Shown here: positions 8,922-17,998 of the stretch, one piece after another
Layout: each line of letters starts with the position of its first letter
Position numbering within the stretch: the stretch's first letter is position 1
From: Stenotrophomonas sp. 704A1
GTDB lineage: Bacteria; Pseudomonadota; Gammaproteobacteria; Xanthomonadales; Xanthomonadaceae
DNA length: 64,000 bases
Direction: 5' to 3'
NCBI RefSeq assembly: GCF_030549525.1
Contig: NZ_CP130831.1
Location: 3,931,501-3,995,500 of the forward strand
Program-made: the position numbers and the translations under genes
Notes under the pieces: generated by a model
The model's input: only the letters and a program-made list of their open reading frames with translations
The model's database searches: none
Told to the model about the DNA's origin: nothing

Positions 8922-9857
8922 ATGACTGCCATGTCCCTCGATCCTGCCCTGCGTTCGCGCATCGAATCCATCCTCAACGACAACCGCGTCGTGCTGTTCA
9001 TGAAGGGCCAGCCGTCGATGCCGCAATGCGGTTTCTCGGCCAAGGCCGTGGGCGCCCTGCAGGACCTGGGCGTGGAGTTCGCCCATGTCAACGTGCTGGC
9101 CGACGCGGAGATCCGCGAGGGCATCAAGGCCTATGGCGACTGGCCGACCATCCCGCAGCTGTACATCGATGGTGAACTGGTCGGCGGCAGCGACATCGTG
9201 CTGCAGATGGCCGCCAGCGGCGAACTGAGCAGCGTGCTGGGCCTGGCCGCGCCGGACCGCACTCCGCCGCGCATCACGGTCACCCCGGCCGCGGTGGAAA
9301 TGCTGAAGGGCGCGCTGGCCGATTCGCCCGGTGCCTCGCTGCAGCTGAGCATCGACGCGCGCTTCCAGCCGAACTTCCAGCTGGCCCCGCACGACGACGG
9401 CGCGATCGCCGCCGAATCCAACGGCCTGCGCGTGCAGTTCGACCTGGCCAGCGCGCGCCGCGCCGATGGCATCACCATCGATTGGGTCGATGACATCCGC
9501 GGCAAAGGCCTGGCCATCGACAACCCGAACGCGCCCAAGCCGGTGCAGGACATCAGCGTGCGCGATGCCGACGACCGCGTGCGCGCGGGCAACGTCATCC
9601 TGGTGGACGTGCGTCCGGCCGAGGAGCGCGCCATCGCCGCCGTCGGCGTGCCGTTCCGCAGCTTTGACGGCAGCGGCCGTGCCGAGCTGGAAGCACTGCC
9701 GAAGGACACCGCGCTGGCCTTCCTGTGCCACCACGGTGGCCGCAGCGCGCAGGCTGCCGAGCAGTTCCGCGCACTGGGCTTCACCCAGGTGTTCAACGTC
9801 AGCGGCGGCATCGATGCCTGGTCGGACGAGGTGGACAACGGCGTGCCGAAGTACTGA
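8922..9857 (+). CDS. grxD: Monothiol glutaredoxin (Grx4) fused to IscA-like and rhodanese domains
   Basis: The 311-residue product has three parts. Residues ~8-110 form a CGFS monothiol glutaredoxin (C36-S39, with WPTIPQLYIDGELVGGSD), the class that carries [2Fe-2S] clusters. Residues ~118-205 resemble an A-type Fe-S carrier (ITVTPAAVEMLK ... IDWVDDIRGKGLAIDNPNA) but lack all three cluster-binding cysteines. Residues ~211-305 form a rhodanese with the active loop CHHGGRS (C269). The likely role is Fe-S cluster trafficking or sulfur handling in the cytoplasm. Alternative starts are 8901 (preceded by GAGGGG, though TAGAAT there may be a -10 box) and 8931 (MSLDPALR). A strong terminator follows. 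Confidence 0.9.
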   Translation: MTAMSLDPALRSRIESILNDNRVVLFMKGQPSMPQCGFSAKAVGALQDLGVEFAHVNVLADAEIREGIKAYGDWPTIPQLYIDGELVGGSDIVLQMAASGELSSVLGLAAPDRTPPRITVTPAAVEMLKGALADSPGASLQLSIDARFQPNFQLAPHDDGAIAAESNGLRVQFDLASARRADGITIDWVDDIRGKGLAIDNPNAPKPVQDISVRDADDRVRAGNVILVDVRPAEERAIAAVGVPFRSFDGSGRAELEALPKDTALAFLCHHGGRSAQAAEQFRALGFTQVFNVSGGIDAWSDEVDNGVPKY

Positions 9858-9878
9858 GCGGGTGCGCCTGGCCCGATG

Positions 9879-9909
9879 AAAAACGCCGGCAATCGCCGGC
9901 GTTTTTTTT
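9879..9909 (+). terminator. Rho-independent terminator after the Grx4 fusion gene
   Basis: A perfect stem AAACGCCGGC / GCCGGCGTTT with an AATC loop is followed by a run of eight T. This is one of the clearest intrinsic terminators in the window. It ends the glutaredoxin transcript and separates it from the convergent DUF924 gene. Confidence 0.93.
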
Positions 9910-9926
9910 CTTGCCCGGCACCACGC

Positions 9927-10466
9927 TTACCCGGCAAACCCGCCTTCGGCCAGGTAATCCAGTTCCTCCGGCGTGGGAATCCGGCCCAGCACCGCATTGC
10001 GGTGCGGGAACCGGCCAAAGCGGCGGATGATGTCGCGGTGCAGCTCGGCGTACTGCAGGTATTCCTTGTCACCCAGCACATCGAACATCGCCACCGACCG
10101 GTCCTGGTCCAGTGGGTCTTCGGAGTGCTCGAACGGCAGGTAGATGAAGGCCCGCAGCTTGGGCACCAGCTGCAGGTCCAGGCCCTCCTCGATGGCGCGC
10201 GTGGCGTAATGCCGGGCCAGGCCATCGGTGGCATAGGAATGGGCGGTACCCCGGAAGCAGTTGCGCGGGTACTGGTCCAGCAGCACCATCAGCGCCAACG
10301 CGCCATCGGCACTGCTCAGCCAGTGTTCGCGCGCGCGCGCCGCCGCCGCATGGTGCTCGTCCGCGAACAGCGCACGGAACCGCGCATCGAACGCATCGTC
10401 ACGCGCGAACCACTTCGCAGGGCCCGCCTCCTTCCAGAATTCCACCACTTGCGCGGCAACGTCCAT
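9927..10466 (-). CDS. DUF924 family protein
   Basis: This 179-residue cytoplasmic protein is of the DUF924 family, a helical TPR-like fold of unknown function. Typical family blocks are visible: VVEFWKEAGPAKWF, LLDQYPRNCFRGT, IYLPFEHSED and RFPHRNAVLGR. The ATG at 10466 follows GGAGTAGGTG; a GTG immediately upstream is in frame. It lies downstream of the AMP nucleosidase gene with a 43-bp gap and could be cotranscribed with it. No specific role can be assigned. Confidence 0.85.
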   Translation of the reverse strand: MDVAAQVVEFWKEAGPAKWFARDDAFDARFRALFADEHHAAAARAREHWLSSADGALALMVLLDQYPRNCFRGTAHSYATDGLARHYATRAIEEGLDLQLVPKLRAFIYLPFEHSEDPLDQDRSVAMFDVLGDKEYLQYAELHRDIIRRFGRFPHRNAVLGRIPTPEELDYLAEGGFAG

Positions 10467-10509
10467 CACCTACTCCCCAGGGCCGGCGCGCCGCGCCAGG
10501 CCGTCATCA

Positions 10510-11286
10510 TCATTCGTCGAAGCGCAGGTGGCGGACCGACTTGCCGTTGCGCCGGATAAGCTTAAGCGCCTCGATACCGATCTGGATATGGTTTTCCACG
10601 AACTGGGAGCTGACCTTGGCATCGGAGGCCTCGGTCTTGACCCCGTCGGGGATCATCGGCTGGTCCGAGACCAGCAGCAGGGCACCGCTGGGGATGTGGT
10701 TGGCGAAGCCGGCAGCGAACACCGTGGCCGTTTCCATGTCGATGGCCATGCAGCGCATCGCCCGCAGGCGCTCCTTGAACGCCTCGTCGTGCTCCCAGAC
10801 CCGGCGGTTGGTGGTGTAGACGGTGCCGGTCCAATAGTCGTGGCCGAGGTCGCGGATCATGGTCGAGACCGCCCGCTGCAGGGCGAAGGCCGGCAGCGCC
10901 GGCACCTCCGGCGGCAGGTAGTCACCGGAGGTGCCCTCGCCGCGGATCGCCGCGATCGGCAGCACCAGGTCGCCCAGCGCGTTCTTGCGCTTCAGGCCAC
11001 CGCACTTGCCCAGGAACAGCACGGCCTTGGGCATCACCGCCGACAGCAGGTCCATGATGATCGCGGCATTGGGGCTGCCCATGCCGAAGTTGATCATGGT
11101 GATGCCATCGACGGTGGCGCTGGCCATCGGCCGGTCCAGGCCCACGATGGGCGCCCCGGTCAGCTCGGAGAAGGTGTGCAGGTAGCCCCCGAAGTTGGTC
11201 AGCAGGATGTGCTGGCCAAACTGGTCCAGGGGCACGCCGGTATAGCGTGGCAGCCAGTTGTCGACGATTTCCTGCTTGCTCTTCAT
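10510..11286 (-). CDS. amn: AMP nucleosidase (short, catalytic-domain form)
   Basis: This nucleoside-phosphorylase-fold enzyme is predicted to split AMP into adenine and ribose-5-phosphate. The 258-residue protein matches the catalytic C-terminal part of AMP nucleosidase and lacks the N-terminal regulatory domain of the ~480-residue E. coli enzyme. Diagnostic segments are FLGKCGGLK, the acidic dyad in CMAIDMETATVFAAGF and LVSDQPM. The start at 11286 is preceded by GGAATGCCC; an ATG at 11292 is also possible. A different purine or pyrimidine nucleosidase specificity cannot be excluded from sequence alone. Confidence 0.85.
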   Translation of the reverse strand: MKSKQEIVDNWLPRYTGVPLDQFGQHILLTNFGGYLHTFSELTGAPIVGLDRPMASATVDGITMINFGMGSPNAAIIMDLLSAVMPKAVLFLGKCGGLKRKNALGDLVLPIAAIRGEGTSGDYLPPEVPALPAFALQRAVSTMIRDLGHDYWTGTVYTTNRRVWEHDEAFKERLRAMRCMAIDMETATVFAAGFANHIPSGALLLVSDQPMIPDGVKTEASDAKVSSQFVENHIQIGIEALKLIRRNGKSVRHLRFDE

Positions 11287-11360
11287 GGGCATTCCAGAAC
11301 GGCGTGGGGCCGATAGTGTAGGCGTCCGCCTGCCCGGTCACACCTGCTCCTGCAACGAAG

Positions 11361-11384
11361 AAGGGCGGCCTTGCGGCCGCCCTC
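11361..11384 (-). terminator. Hairpin downstream of the subtilisin autotransporter
   Basis: GGGCGGCC and GGCCGCCC pair around a TTGC loop (11363-11382). On the minus strand the stem is followed by TTCTTCG rather than a clean T run, so this is a moderate candidate terminator for the autotransporter gene that ends at 11413. Confidence 0.6.
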
Positions 11385-11412
11385 CCAGGGTTCCCCGGGG
11401 GTACCGGATCGC

Positions 11413-14400
11413 TTAGAAGCGCACCGACCAGCGCAGGTTCGCACCGTGGTCGCGACTTTCATCGCCGAACTGGCCGGTGTAGCCCAGTTCCAGCTGCTGG
11501 CGGGCGGTCAGCCAGGCCGACAGGCCCAGTTCGGCCACCACCGCGCTGTCGGCAATCGGCGCGCCGCTTACCGCGAATGCGTCGCCGCCGCTGGCAAAGC
11601 CCAGCTTGGCCACCGGACTGCGGTCGCCCGAGGCATGGCGGTAACCCACACCACCGCGCACGTGCAGCCAGCTGTCCTGCTGGAACGAGGCCTTCAGGCC
11701 CTTGTCGAAGCGCACACCGGCCGTTGCCAGCGTTGTGCGGGCGTCCTCGACGTTGCCCTGCAGGGCCGCGGCACCGCCGCGCTCGTTGATCGACTTCAGG
11801 TCCACTTCAACACGCGCCACCTGCAGGTACGGCTCCAGGCCGGCTTCGCGGCCACCGAAGCGGTAGGCCGCCTCGATGAAGGCCTGGCGGGTACGGCCGT
11901 CGTAGCGCGCGCTCAGCGTATCGCTGTAGCCGGCGAATGCCAGCTCACGGGTGCTGTCGATGTCGTGCTCGCTCCAGGCCAGGCCACCGCGCAGGCCGAA
12001 ACCGCCCCAGTTGTGGCTGGCATAGGCGCCGAAGTGGGTGTTGTCGATCTTCGACTTCGCCCGGCGACCCTCCTGCTGCTTGAGGTCGGTACGGCCGGTG
12101 CCGGCCAGCAGGCCGACCTGCCAACCGCCGAACTCGCGGTCCACGCCCACCAGCAGGCCGTTGCTGTTGGCTTCGGTACGTGCCGTGTTGGTGTTGCCAT
12201 CCAGCGTGCCATTGCCGCCGATCGCCTGCACCCAGACGCCGGTTGCGGCGGCATCGTCACCGCCCGGGGCGACTGCGCCGACGCGGCGCGACAGGGCGGC
12301 ATCACGCACGTAGCGGCTGCCTTCGACCAGCGCGACCGAGGTGGCCGCGTGCAGTTCACCGCTCAGGCTGTCCAGCGCGGCGCCAACCTGCTGCGGGAAC
12401 AGCGTGGTCAACGGCTTGGGCAGGCCCTGGTTGATCGCCAGGGTGTCGGCCACGGTGGCGACCGCACGCTGGTTTTCGGTGGTGGCCGAGCTGACCAGCG
12501 CGTTGCCACGGGTCACTTCGATGCGTGCGCCGCTGGCGCCATAGGCCAGGTTGAACTGCATGAAGGGCGAGAACGCGCTGAAGTCGGTGGTGGCGAACTG
12601 CCCGTTCACTCCACCGTCGGCACGGATGAAGTTGAACTGCTCACCCAGGTAGTAGATGCCCGGTTCGGGCAGGGCCACCAGGGTCCCGTCGAGGGTGGCG
12701 GTGCCGGTGACATGCAGCTGGTCGCTGCGGCTGCCCGGCGCAATTTCGGCCTCGTACACGCCGGTGGCGGTCTGCACGTAGTCACCATTGATGGTCAGCG
12801 TGCCGATCGAATTGCCCGGGGCGATGGTGCCCTTGACGATCGTAAAGCCGAGCGTACCAGTGCCCTTCAGCGTGGCGCCCTCTTCCACGGCGGTCATGCC
12901 GCCGTTCTGGGTGCCATTGAACGACACCACACCCCCCACGATGTCCAGGAAGGTGTTGTCCAGCACGCCGGTGGCACCCACGCGCGTATTGCCGCCGAAC
13001 ATGTCGAAGAACGTGCTGCTCAGCGTGCCGTCCACCTGCAGCGAGCCATCGTGCATTTGCATGTAGTCGACGCGGACGTTGCCGGTTTCGGTGATGGTGC
13101 CGGTGCCACCGGTCATGCCCAGCCAGCGGCCATCCACCTTGCCAGCGACCACGAGCTTGCCACTGGCAAGATCGATATCGGAGTTGCTTGTCACCGAACC
13201 GGCGTTGAGCCAGGCCTCACCACCGCTGATACCCAGCGGCGTTGAATGCAGCGAACCGTTGAGCACGAAGCGACCGCCCGGCACCGACACGCTGCCCAGG
13301 GTATTGGCGCCGTCCAGTTCCAGCACGCCTTCGCGCACCACGGCACCGTTGAAGCTGTTGTCGCCGCTCAGGCGCAGCCAGCCGGCACCGCTCTTGGTCA
13401 GCCTGCCCGGGCCACCGATATCGTTGGTCCAGTCATCCCAGGCGTCACCTTCCCAGACCTTCAGGCCGCCGGCCTTCTGGTTCATCACTACGTTGGTATC
13501 CACGCGCAGCGAACCGTAGCCTTCGATGGCCTTGGCCAGGTTCATCAGGCCCCAACCATAGACGTCGTCCACACCGACCGCGCCCAGGTCGGTGGCGGTG
13601 GTGAGCAGCACGTCGCGCACCTGCGCGTTGTCCAGGTAGGGGAAGCGTTCAAACAGCAGGCCCAGTGCACCGGTCACATGCGGTGCGGCCATGGAAGTGC
13701 CGGTCATGTCCTCGTAGCGATAGGTTGGAACGCGCTGCTGCACATCCAGGCCGATCGCCGCGTCGGGGCCGGTCTGGAACGGTGCGCCGGTGATCTGCGA
13801 GTCGGCGCCATAGACGGTGGAGGCGATCTCGCTGCCCGGCGCTGCCAGGCACCAGTTGGCGCTCAGGCCGCAACGCATCGAACTTTCGTCCAGCACCAGA
13901 TTACGGTTGACGTTCACCACGCTCAGCCAGTACGGCTCCAGGTCGGCCTGCACGCGCGGCAGCGTGGCATGAACGCCAGCGATCGGCGCATCCTCCGGCG
14001 AGGTGTTGTACGGGTAGGTATTGCCGGCCGCCCAGACCTGGATCATGCCGTTCGCACGCGAACCGTCGCCGATGATCTGGAAGTAGTCATCGTAGGCGGC
14101 GTTGTTGAAGAAGCCCACATCCTGCTCATCAGCCGTGGTCGGTTCGCTGCTGAAACCCCAGCTGTGGTTGACCGCGCGCACCTGCTGCGCGTTCAACTGC
14201 GCGTACAGATCGGCGAACACGCTGTCCGACGGCCCCAGGCCGATCGAACCGGAACGGTACTCCTGCGCGACCGGATCGACATCCCAGATGGTGATGCTGT
14301 TGAAGAACAGCCGCGCCACCGAAAGGTCCGCGCCGAAGGCCACACCGTGGGTACCGGCGCCGTCACGGTTGGCGGCGATGGTGCCCGACACATGCGTGCC

Positions 14401-15048
14401 GTGGGTGTTGTAGGCAAGACCCGCGAACAGGCCCTGAGCGTTGACGTTGTCGATGTTGGCCTGATCCATGTCGAGGATGGTCAGGTCGATGGCCACGTCA
14501 TCACCGTCGCTGCTGAAGCAGGCGTCCGGCCCGGTCAGCAGGGTGGTGTTGCCGCACGCCGATCCGTCGGCCAAGCGGTCGGCCAGGTGGATGCTTCGAT
14601 GATTCTTGCCCGCAAATTCGGTGTGATCCAGGCCCGTGCCGCTGTCGAACACGCCCAGACGGATACCGTTACCGGTCAGCCCACGCGCGTAGGCGGCGTC
14701 GGCGTTGACGGCCTGCAGGCCCCAGTCGCGGTTGAACTCGCTGGTCCGCCAGCTGGCGCGGTCTCCCATCGATCCCATCACCGGCTGCGGCTCGGCGCCG
14801 ACCTGGGCGGCAATGGGGCTGGCCACCACGACCGGAGCGGCAACGTCGGCCACGGTCGCTGCCGGAAGCGCACGTGCAGCCTGCAGGCTGCGCTGGTACT
14901 GGTAGCGCGACAGCTCATCGGCACTGCCTTGGGCGAGGGCCGGCAGTGCGGCCGCCATCAGCAGCGAGCCGACGATGGCCGAGGCCAGGGGGGAAGGCAG
15001 GAAGGAACGACGGGAGAAGGAAGAGCGGTACGACGTTGAAACGGTCAT
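11413..15048 (-). CDS. Autotransporter subtilisin-like serine protease
   Basis: This type Va secreted protease has 1211 residues. A basic, extended signal peptide ends near ALPALAQ (residue 40). The S8 domain carries the catalytic triad as Asp135 (GVFDSGTG), His216 (NTHGTHVSGT) and Ser452 (TGTSMAAPH). A passenger with autotransporter-associated beta-strand repeats follows (LTKSGAGWLRLSGDNSFNGAVVREGVLELDG). The final ~280 residues form the 12-strand translocator barrel, ending with the required terminal Phe (LRWSVRF). The protein should be displayed on or released from the outer membrane and degrade extracellular protein. A 12-bp palindrome lies 18 bp upstream of the start. It is monocistronic. 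Confidence 0.95.
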   Translation of the reverse strand: MTVSTSYRSSFSRRSFLPSPLASAIVGSLLMAAALPALAQGSADELSRYQYQRSLQAARALPAATVADVAAPVVVASPIAAQVGAEPQPVMGSMGDRASWRTSEFNRDWGLQAVNADAAYARGLTGNGIRLGVFDSGTGLDHTEFAGKNHRSIHLADRLADGSACGNTTLLTGPDACFSSDGDDVAIDLTILDMDQANIDNVNAQGLFAGLAYNTHGTHVSGTIAANRDGAGTHGVAFGADLSVARLFFNSITIWDVDPVAQEYRSGSIGLGPSDSVFADLYAQLNAQQVRAVNHSWGFSSEPTTADEQDVGFFNNAAYDDYFQIIGDGSRANGMIQVWAAGNTYPYNTSPEDAPIAGVHATLPRVQADLEPYWLSVVNVNRNLVLDESSMRCGLSANWCLAAPGSEIASTVYGADSQITGAPFQTGPDAAIGLDVQQRVPTYRYEDMTGTSMAAPHVTGALGLLFERFPYLDNAQVRDVLLTTATDLGAVGVDDVYGWGLMNLAKAIEGYGSLRVDTNVVMNQKAGGLKVWEGDAWDDWTNDIGGPGRLTKSGAGWLRLSGDNSFNGAVVREGVLELDGANTLGSVSVPGGRFVLNGSLHSTPLGISGGEAWLNAGSVTSNSDIDLASGKLVVAGKVDGRWLGMTGGTGTITETGNVRVDYMQMHDGSLQVDGTLSSTFFDMFGGNTRVGATGVLDNTFLDIVGGVVSFNGTQNGGMTAVEEGATLKGTGTLGFTIVKGTIAPGNSIGTLTINGDYVQTATGVYEAEIAPGSRSDQLHVTGTATLDGTLVALPEPGIYYLGEQFNFIRADGGVNGQFATTDFSAFSPFMQFNLAYGASGARIEVTRGNALVSSATTENQRAVATVADTLAINQGLPKPLTTLFPQQVGAALDSLSGELHAATSVALVEGSRYVRDAALSRRVGAVAPGGDDAAATGVWVQAIGGNGTLDGNTNTARTEANSNGLLVGVDREFGGWQVGLLAGTGRTDLKQQEGRRAKSKIDNTHFGAYASHNWGGFGLRGGLAWSEHDIDSTRELAFAGYSDTLSARYDGRTRQAFIEAAYRFGGREAGLEPYLQVARVEVDLKSINERGGAAALQGNVEDARTTLATAGVRFDKGLKASFQQDSWLHVRGGVGYRHASGDRSPVAKLGFASGGDAFAVSGAPIADSAVVAELGLSAWLTARQQLELGYTGQFGDESRDHGANLRWSVRF

Positions 15049-15065
15049 CGGGGATTACGTCCTTG

Positions 15066-15077
15066 ATTCCATGGAAT
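15066..15077. promoter_or_regulatory. Perfect 12-bp palindrome upstream of the autotransporter
   Basis: ATTCCATGGAAT is a perfect palindrome 18 bp before the autotransporter start codon, within the likely 5' untranslated or promoter region. It could be an operator for an unknown repressor. It is short enough to occur by chance. The rest of the 258-bp gap to the amidohydrolase gene shows no other clear structure. Confidence 0.3.
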
Positions 15078-15306
15078 GTTTCCGGTGCTGCTCCTTCGTG
15101 GAGCACGAGGCGCAACACCCTGGCGGCGAGCCCGCGCGCGCGCGTGCCGGCATGACGCTATCGGCCCGCGTCACAAGAACTTAATACATTTTTCACGCGC
15201 TTGATGTCGGGAAAGACCCCACTGCGCCCCTGTCCAAGGTCACTTGGCAAACCCCTGCGCTCCCCGCTAGCGTCCAGGGATTCACACTGCGGGCAGGGGA
15301 CTCTGC

Positions 15307-16716
15307 ATGGCATCGACGTTGTTGCGCGCCGGGCTCGGGCTGGCGCTGGTTTCACTGTGCACGGCACCGGCGGTGGGCGCGTCGCGCTTCGTTGCCGACC
15401 CCTACCCCAGCACCTACAGGACGCACCCGGATGGCCCGCTGCTGATCCAGAACGCCACCGTGCTGACCGGCACCGGCCAGCGCCTGGACAACGCCGACGT
15501 GCTGATGCGCGACGGCCGCATCGTTGCCGTGGGCAGCGCGCTGCAGGCCGATGCCAGCGTCACCCGGATCAACGCCCACGGAAAATGGGTGACCCCCGGC
15601 CTGATCGACGTGCATTCGCACCTGGGCGTGTATCCCAGCCCCGGCGTCGGCGCGCACAGCGACGGCAACGAGATGACCGCACCGGTCACCGCCAACGTGT
15701 GGGCCGAACATTCGGTGTGGCCCCAGGACCCCGGCTTCCAGGCCGCGCTGGCCGGTGGCGTGACCAGCATGCAGGTGCTGCCGGGCTCGGCCAACCTGGT
15801 GGGTGGCCGCGGCGTGACCCTGAAGAACGTCCCGGCCATCACCTACCAGGCGATGAAATTTCCGGGTGCACCGTGGGGCCTGAAAATGGCCTGCGGCGAG
15901 AATCCGAAACGGGTCTACGGCGAAGGCAAGGGCGTCGCTCCAGCGACGCGGATGGGCAATGTCGCCGGCTACCGCGCCGCCTTCATCGATGCCGCCGACT
16001 ACATCGCCAAAAGCAAACCCAAGCCGGCCAAACGCAAGGGCTGGTTCGGCAGCGACAAAGGTGACAGTGCCGGCGATGCCGGCGGCAAGCGCGATCTCAA
16101 GCTGGACACGCTGGCCGGCGCGATCCAGGGCGACATCCGCGTGCACATCCACTGCTACCGCGCCGACGAAATGGCCACCATGCTCGACCTGGCCAAGGAA
16201 TTCGGCTTCAAGGTCGCCGCGTTCCACCACGGCGTGGAGGCCTACAAACTGGCCGACCGGCTGGCCGCCGACGGCGTCTGCGGTGCGCTGTGGGCCGACT
16301 GGTGGGGCTTCAAGATGGAAGCCTTCGATGGCATCCAGGAAAACATCGCCCTGGTCGACCGCGCAAGGAACAGCTGCGCCATCGTCCACTCCGATTCTCC
16401 CGAGGGCATCCAGCGCCTCAACCAGGAAGCGGCCAAGGTCATGGCCTCGGCACGGCGTGCGCGCATGCCGGAGATCACGCCCGAACACGCCATCACCTGG
16501 GTGACCGCCAACGCCGCCAAGGCGCTGGGCATTGAAGGCCAGACCGGCACCCTGGAGGCCGGCAAGATGGCCGATGTGGTGGTCTGGAACGGCAATCCCT
16601 TCAGCTCGTACGCGCTGGCCGAACAGGTCTTCATTGATGGCCGTCGGCTGTACGACCGCAGCGCACCGGCGTCGACGCCGCGTTCCGATTTCCAGCTTGG
16701 CCAGGAGGTGCGCTGA
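15307..16716 (+). CDS. Periplasmic amidohydrolase family protein
   Basis: This metal-dependent hydrolase of the amidohydrolase superfamily (imidazolonepropionase/dihydroorotase-like) has 469 residues. It has a signal peptide (cleavage near VGA-SR, residues 24-26), so it should be periplasmic. The metal site includes the H-x-H of LIDVHSHLG (His103, His105), later histidines in VHIHCYRADE and AFHHGVEAY, and a candidate catalytic Asp in VHSDSPEG. The C-terminal TGTLEAGKMADVVVWNGNP is the composite beta-domain typical of the family. RBS-like GGGG precedes the ATG. It overlaps the next, related gene by one base (TGATG). The substrate is unknown; cyclic amides or dipeptides are possible. Confidence 0.87.
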   Translation: MASTLLRAGLGLALVSLCTAPAVGASRFVADPYPSTYRTHPDGPLLIQNATVLTGTGQRLDNADVLMRDGRIVAVGSALQADASVTRINAHGKWVTPGLIDVHSHLGVYPSPGVGAHSDGNEMTAPVTANVWAEHSVWPQDPGFQAALAGGVTSMQVLPGSANLVGGRGVTLKNVPAITYQAMKFPGAPWGLKMACGENPKRVYGEGKGVAPATRMGNVAGYRAAFIDAADYIAKSKPKPAKRKGWFGSDKGDSAGDAGGKRDLKLDTLAGAIQGDIRVHIHCYRADEMATMLDLAKEFGFKVAAFHHGVEAYKLADRLAADGVCGALWADWWGFKMEAFDGIQENIALVDRARNSCAIVHSDSPEGIQRLNQEAAKVMASARRARMPEITPEHAITWVTANAAKALGIEGQTGTLEAGKMADVVVWNGNPFSSYALAEQVFIDGRRLYDRSAPASTPRSDFQLGQEVR

Positions 16717-17978
16717 TGGGCGTGTTGAACAAGCGTCGCCGGGCATGGTCCGGCGCTACCGTGGTGGCGCTGTTGTTGATGGCAACCGCAGCCTCGGCGC
16801 AGGACCTGCTGGTGCGCAACGCCACGGTGCATACCGCCAGCGCGCGCGGCAGCCTGCAGCATGCCGACGTGCTGGTGCAGGGTGGCGTCATCCGCGCGGT
16901 GGGCAATGGCCTGGCCGTACCGGCGGGCGCCACCGTGGTCGAGGCCGATGGCCGGCCCCTGACACCGGCACTGTTCGGCGGCATCACCGAAACCGGCATC
17001 GAAGAAGTGTCCGGTGAATCGAGCACGGTGGACAGTACGCTGAAGATCGGCGAGCAGCCCCTTCGCCCGGAGTTCGACGTCACCCTCGCCTACAACCCGG
17101 CCTCGGTGCTGATTCCGGTGACGCGGCTGGAAGGCATCGGCTTCACCGCACTGGGCGCGGCCACCGGTGGTGGCTTCGTGGCCGGCCAGGGCGGCGTGAT
17201 GCGGCTGGACGGCAGCGCCGACCCGATCGGCCCGCGTGCCCTGTTCCTGCGCATCGGCGCAGCGGCCTCCGAACTCACCGGGCATTCGCGCGCCGCGCAA
17301 TGGATGCTGCTGCAGCAGATGATCGACGAGGCACGCGGGCAGGTCGCTGCGGACTCGCCGCACGCGCTGCTGACGCCGGCCGGGCGCCGTACGCTCGGCC
17401 GCTACCTGGCCGGTCAGGGCCGCATCGTGGTGGAGGTCGATCGCGCCGCCGACATCCGCCAGCTGCTGCGCTGGGCCGCCCGCGAGAAGGTGAAGATCGC
17501 CATCGCCGGTGCCAGCGAAGCGTGGCAGGTCGCGCCGGAGCTGGCCGCTGCGCACGTGCCGGTGTTCGTCGATGTGCTGGCCAACCTGCCGGCCAGCTTC
17601 GACCAGCTCGGCGCCACGCTGGAGAACGCGGCGCGCCTGCAGCGTGCAGGTGTGGCGGTCTCCTTCGTGCAGCGCGGCGACGCCACCCACAATGCACGCA
17701 AGATGCGCCAGCTGGCCGGCAATGCGGTCGCCAACGGCCTGCCCTGGGCCGACGGCCTGGCCGGGCTGACCCGGGTGCCGGCACAGGCCTTCGGCGTGGC
17801 CGACCAGATCGGCAGCATCGAGCCGGGCAAGCGTGCCGACCTGGTGCTGTGGGAAGGCGATCCGCTGGATGTGGCGCACTATGCCGAACAGGTCTGGCTG
17901 GGCGGCCGTGCGATGCCGATGCGCTCGCGCCAGACCGAACTGCGTGACCGCTACCTGCAGCGCAACGCCCAGCCCTGA
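16716..17978 (+). CDS. Amidohydrolase-like protein lacking the N-terminal metal motif
   Basis: This 420-residue exported protein (signal peptide ending TAASAQ, about residue 29) is a paralogue-like partner of the upstream amidohydrolase. The start and end of the fold are preserved: LLVRNATVHTAS at the N-terminus and IGSIEPGKRADLVLWEGDP at the C-terminus. The H-x-H metal motif is replaced by TPALFGGITETG, and the usual histidines in the barrel are largely absent. It may be a catalytically dead subunit that pairs with the upstream enzyme, an arrangement suggested by the coupled TGATG junction and the GGAGG site inside the upstream gene. A divergent chemistry is the alternative. Confidence 0.82.
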   Translation: MGVLNKRRRAWSGATVVALLLMATAASAQDLLVRNATVHTASARGSLQHADVLVQGGVIRAVGNGLAVPAGATVVEADGRPLTPALFGGITETGIEEVSGESSTVDSTLKIGEQPLRPEFDVTLAYNPASVLIPVTRLEGIGFTALGAATGGGFVAGQGGVMRLDGSADPIGPRALFLRIGAAASELTGHSRAAQWMLLQQMIDEARGQVAADSPHALLTPAGRRTLGRYLAGQGRIVVEVDRAADIRQLLRWAAREKVKIAIAGASEAWQVAPELAAAHVPVFVDVLANLPASFDQLGATLENAARLQRAGVAVSFVQRGDATHNARKMRQLAGNAVANGLPWADGLAGLTRVPAQAFGVADQIGSIEPGKRADLVLWEGDPLDVAHYAEQVWLGGRAMPMRSRQTELRDRYLQRNAQP

Positions 17979-17998
17979 TTCCCCCGAAAGGACCCGCC

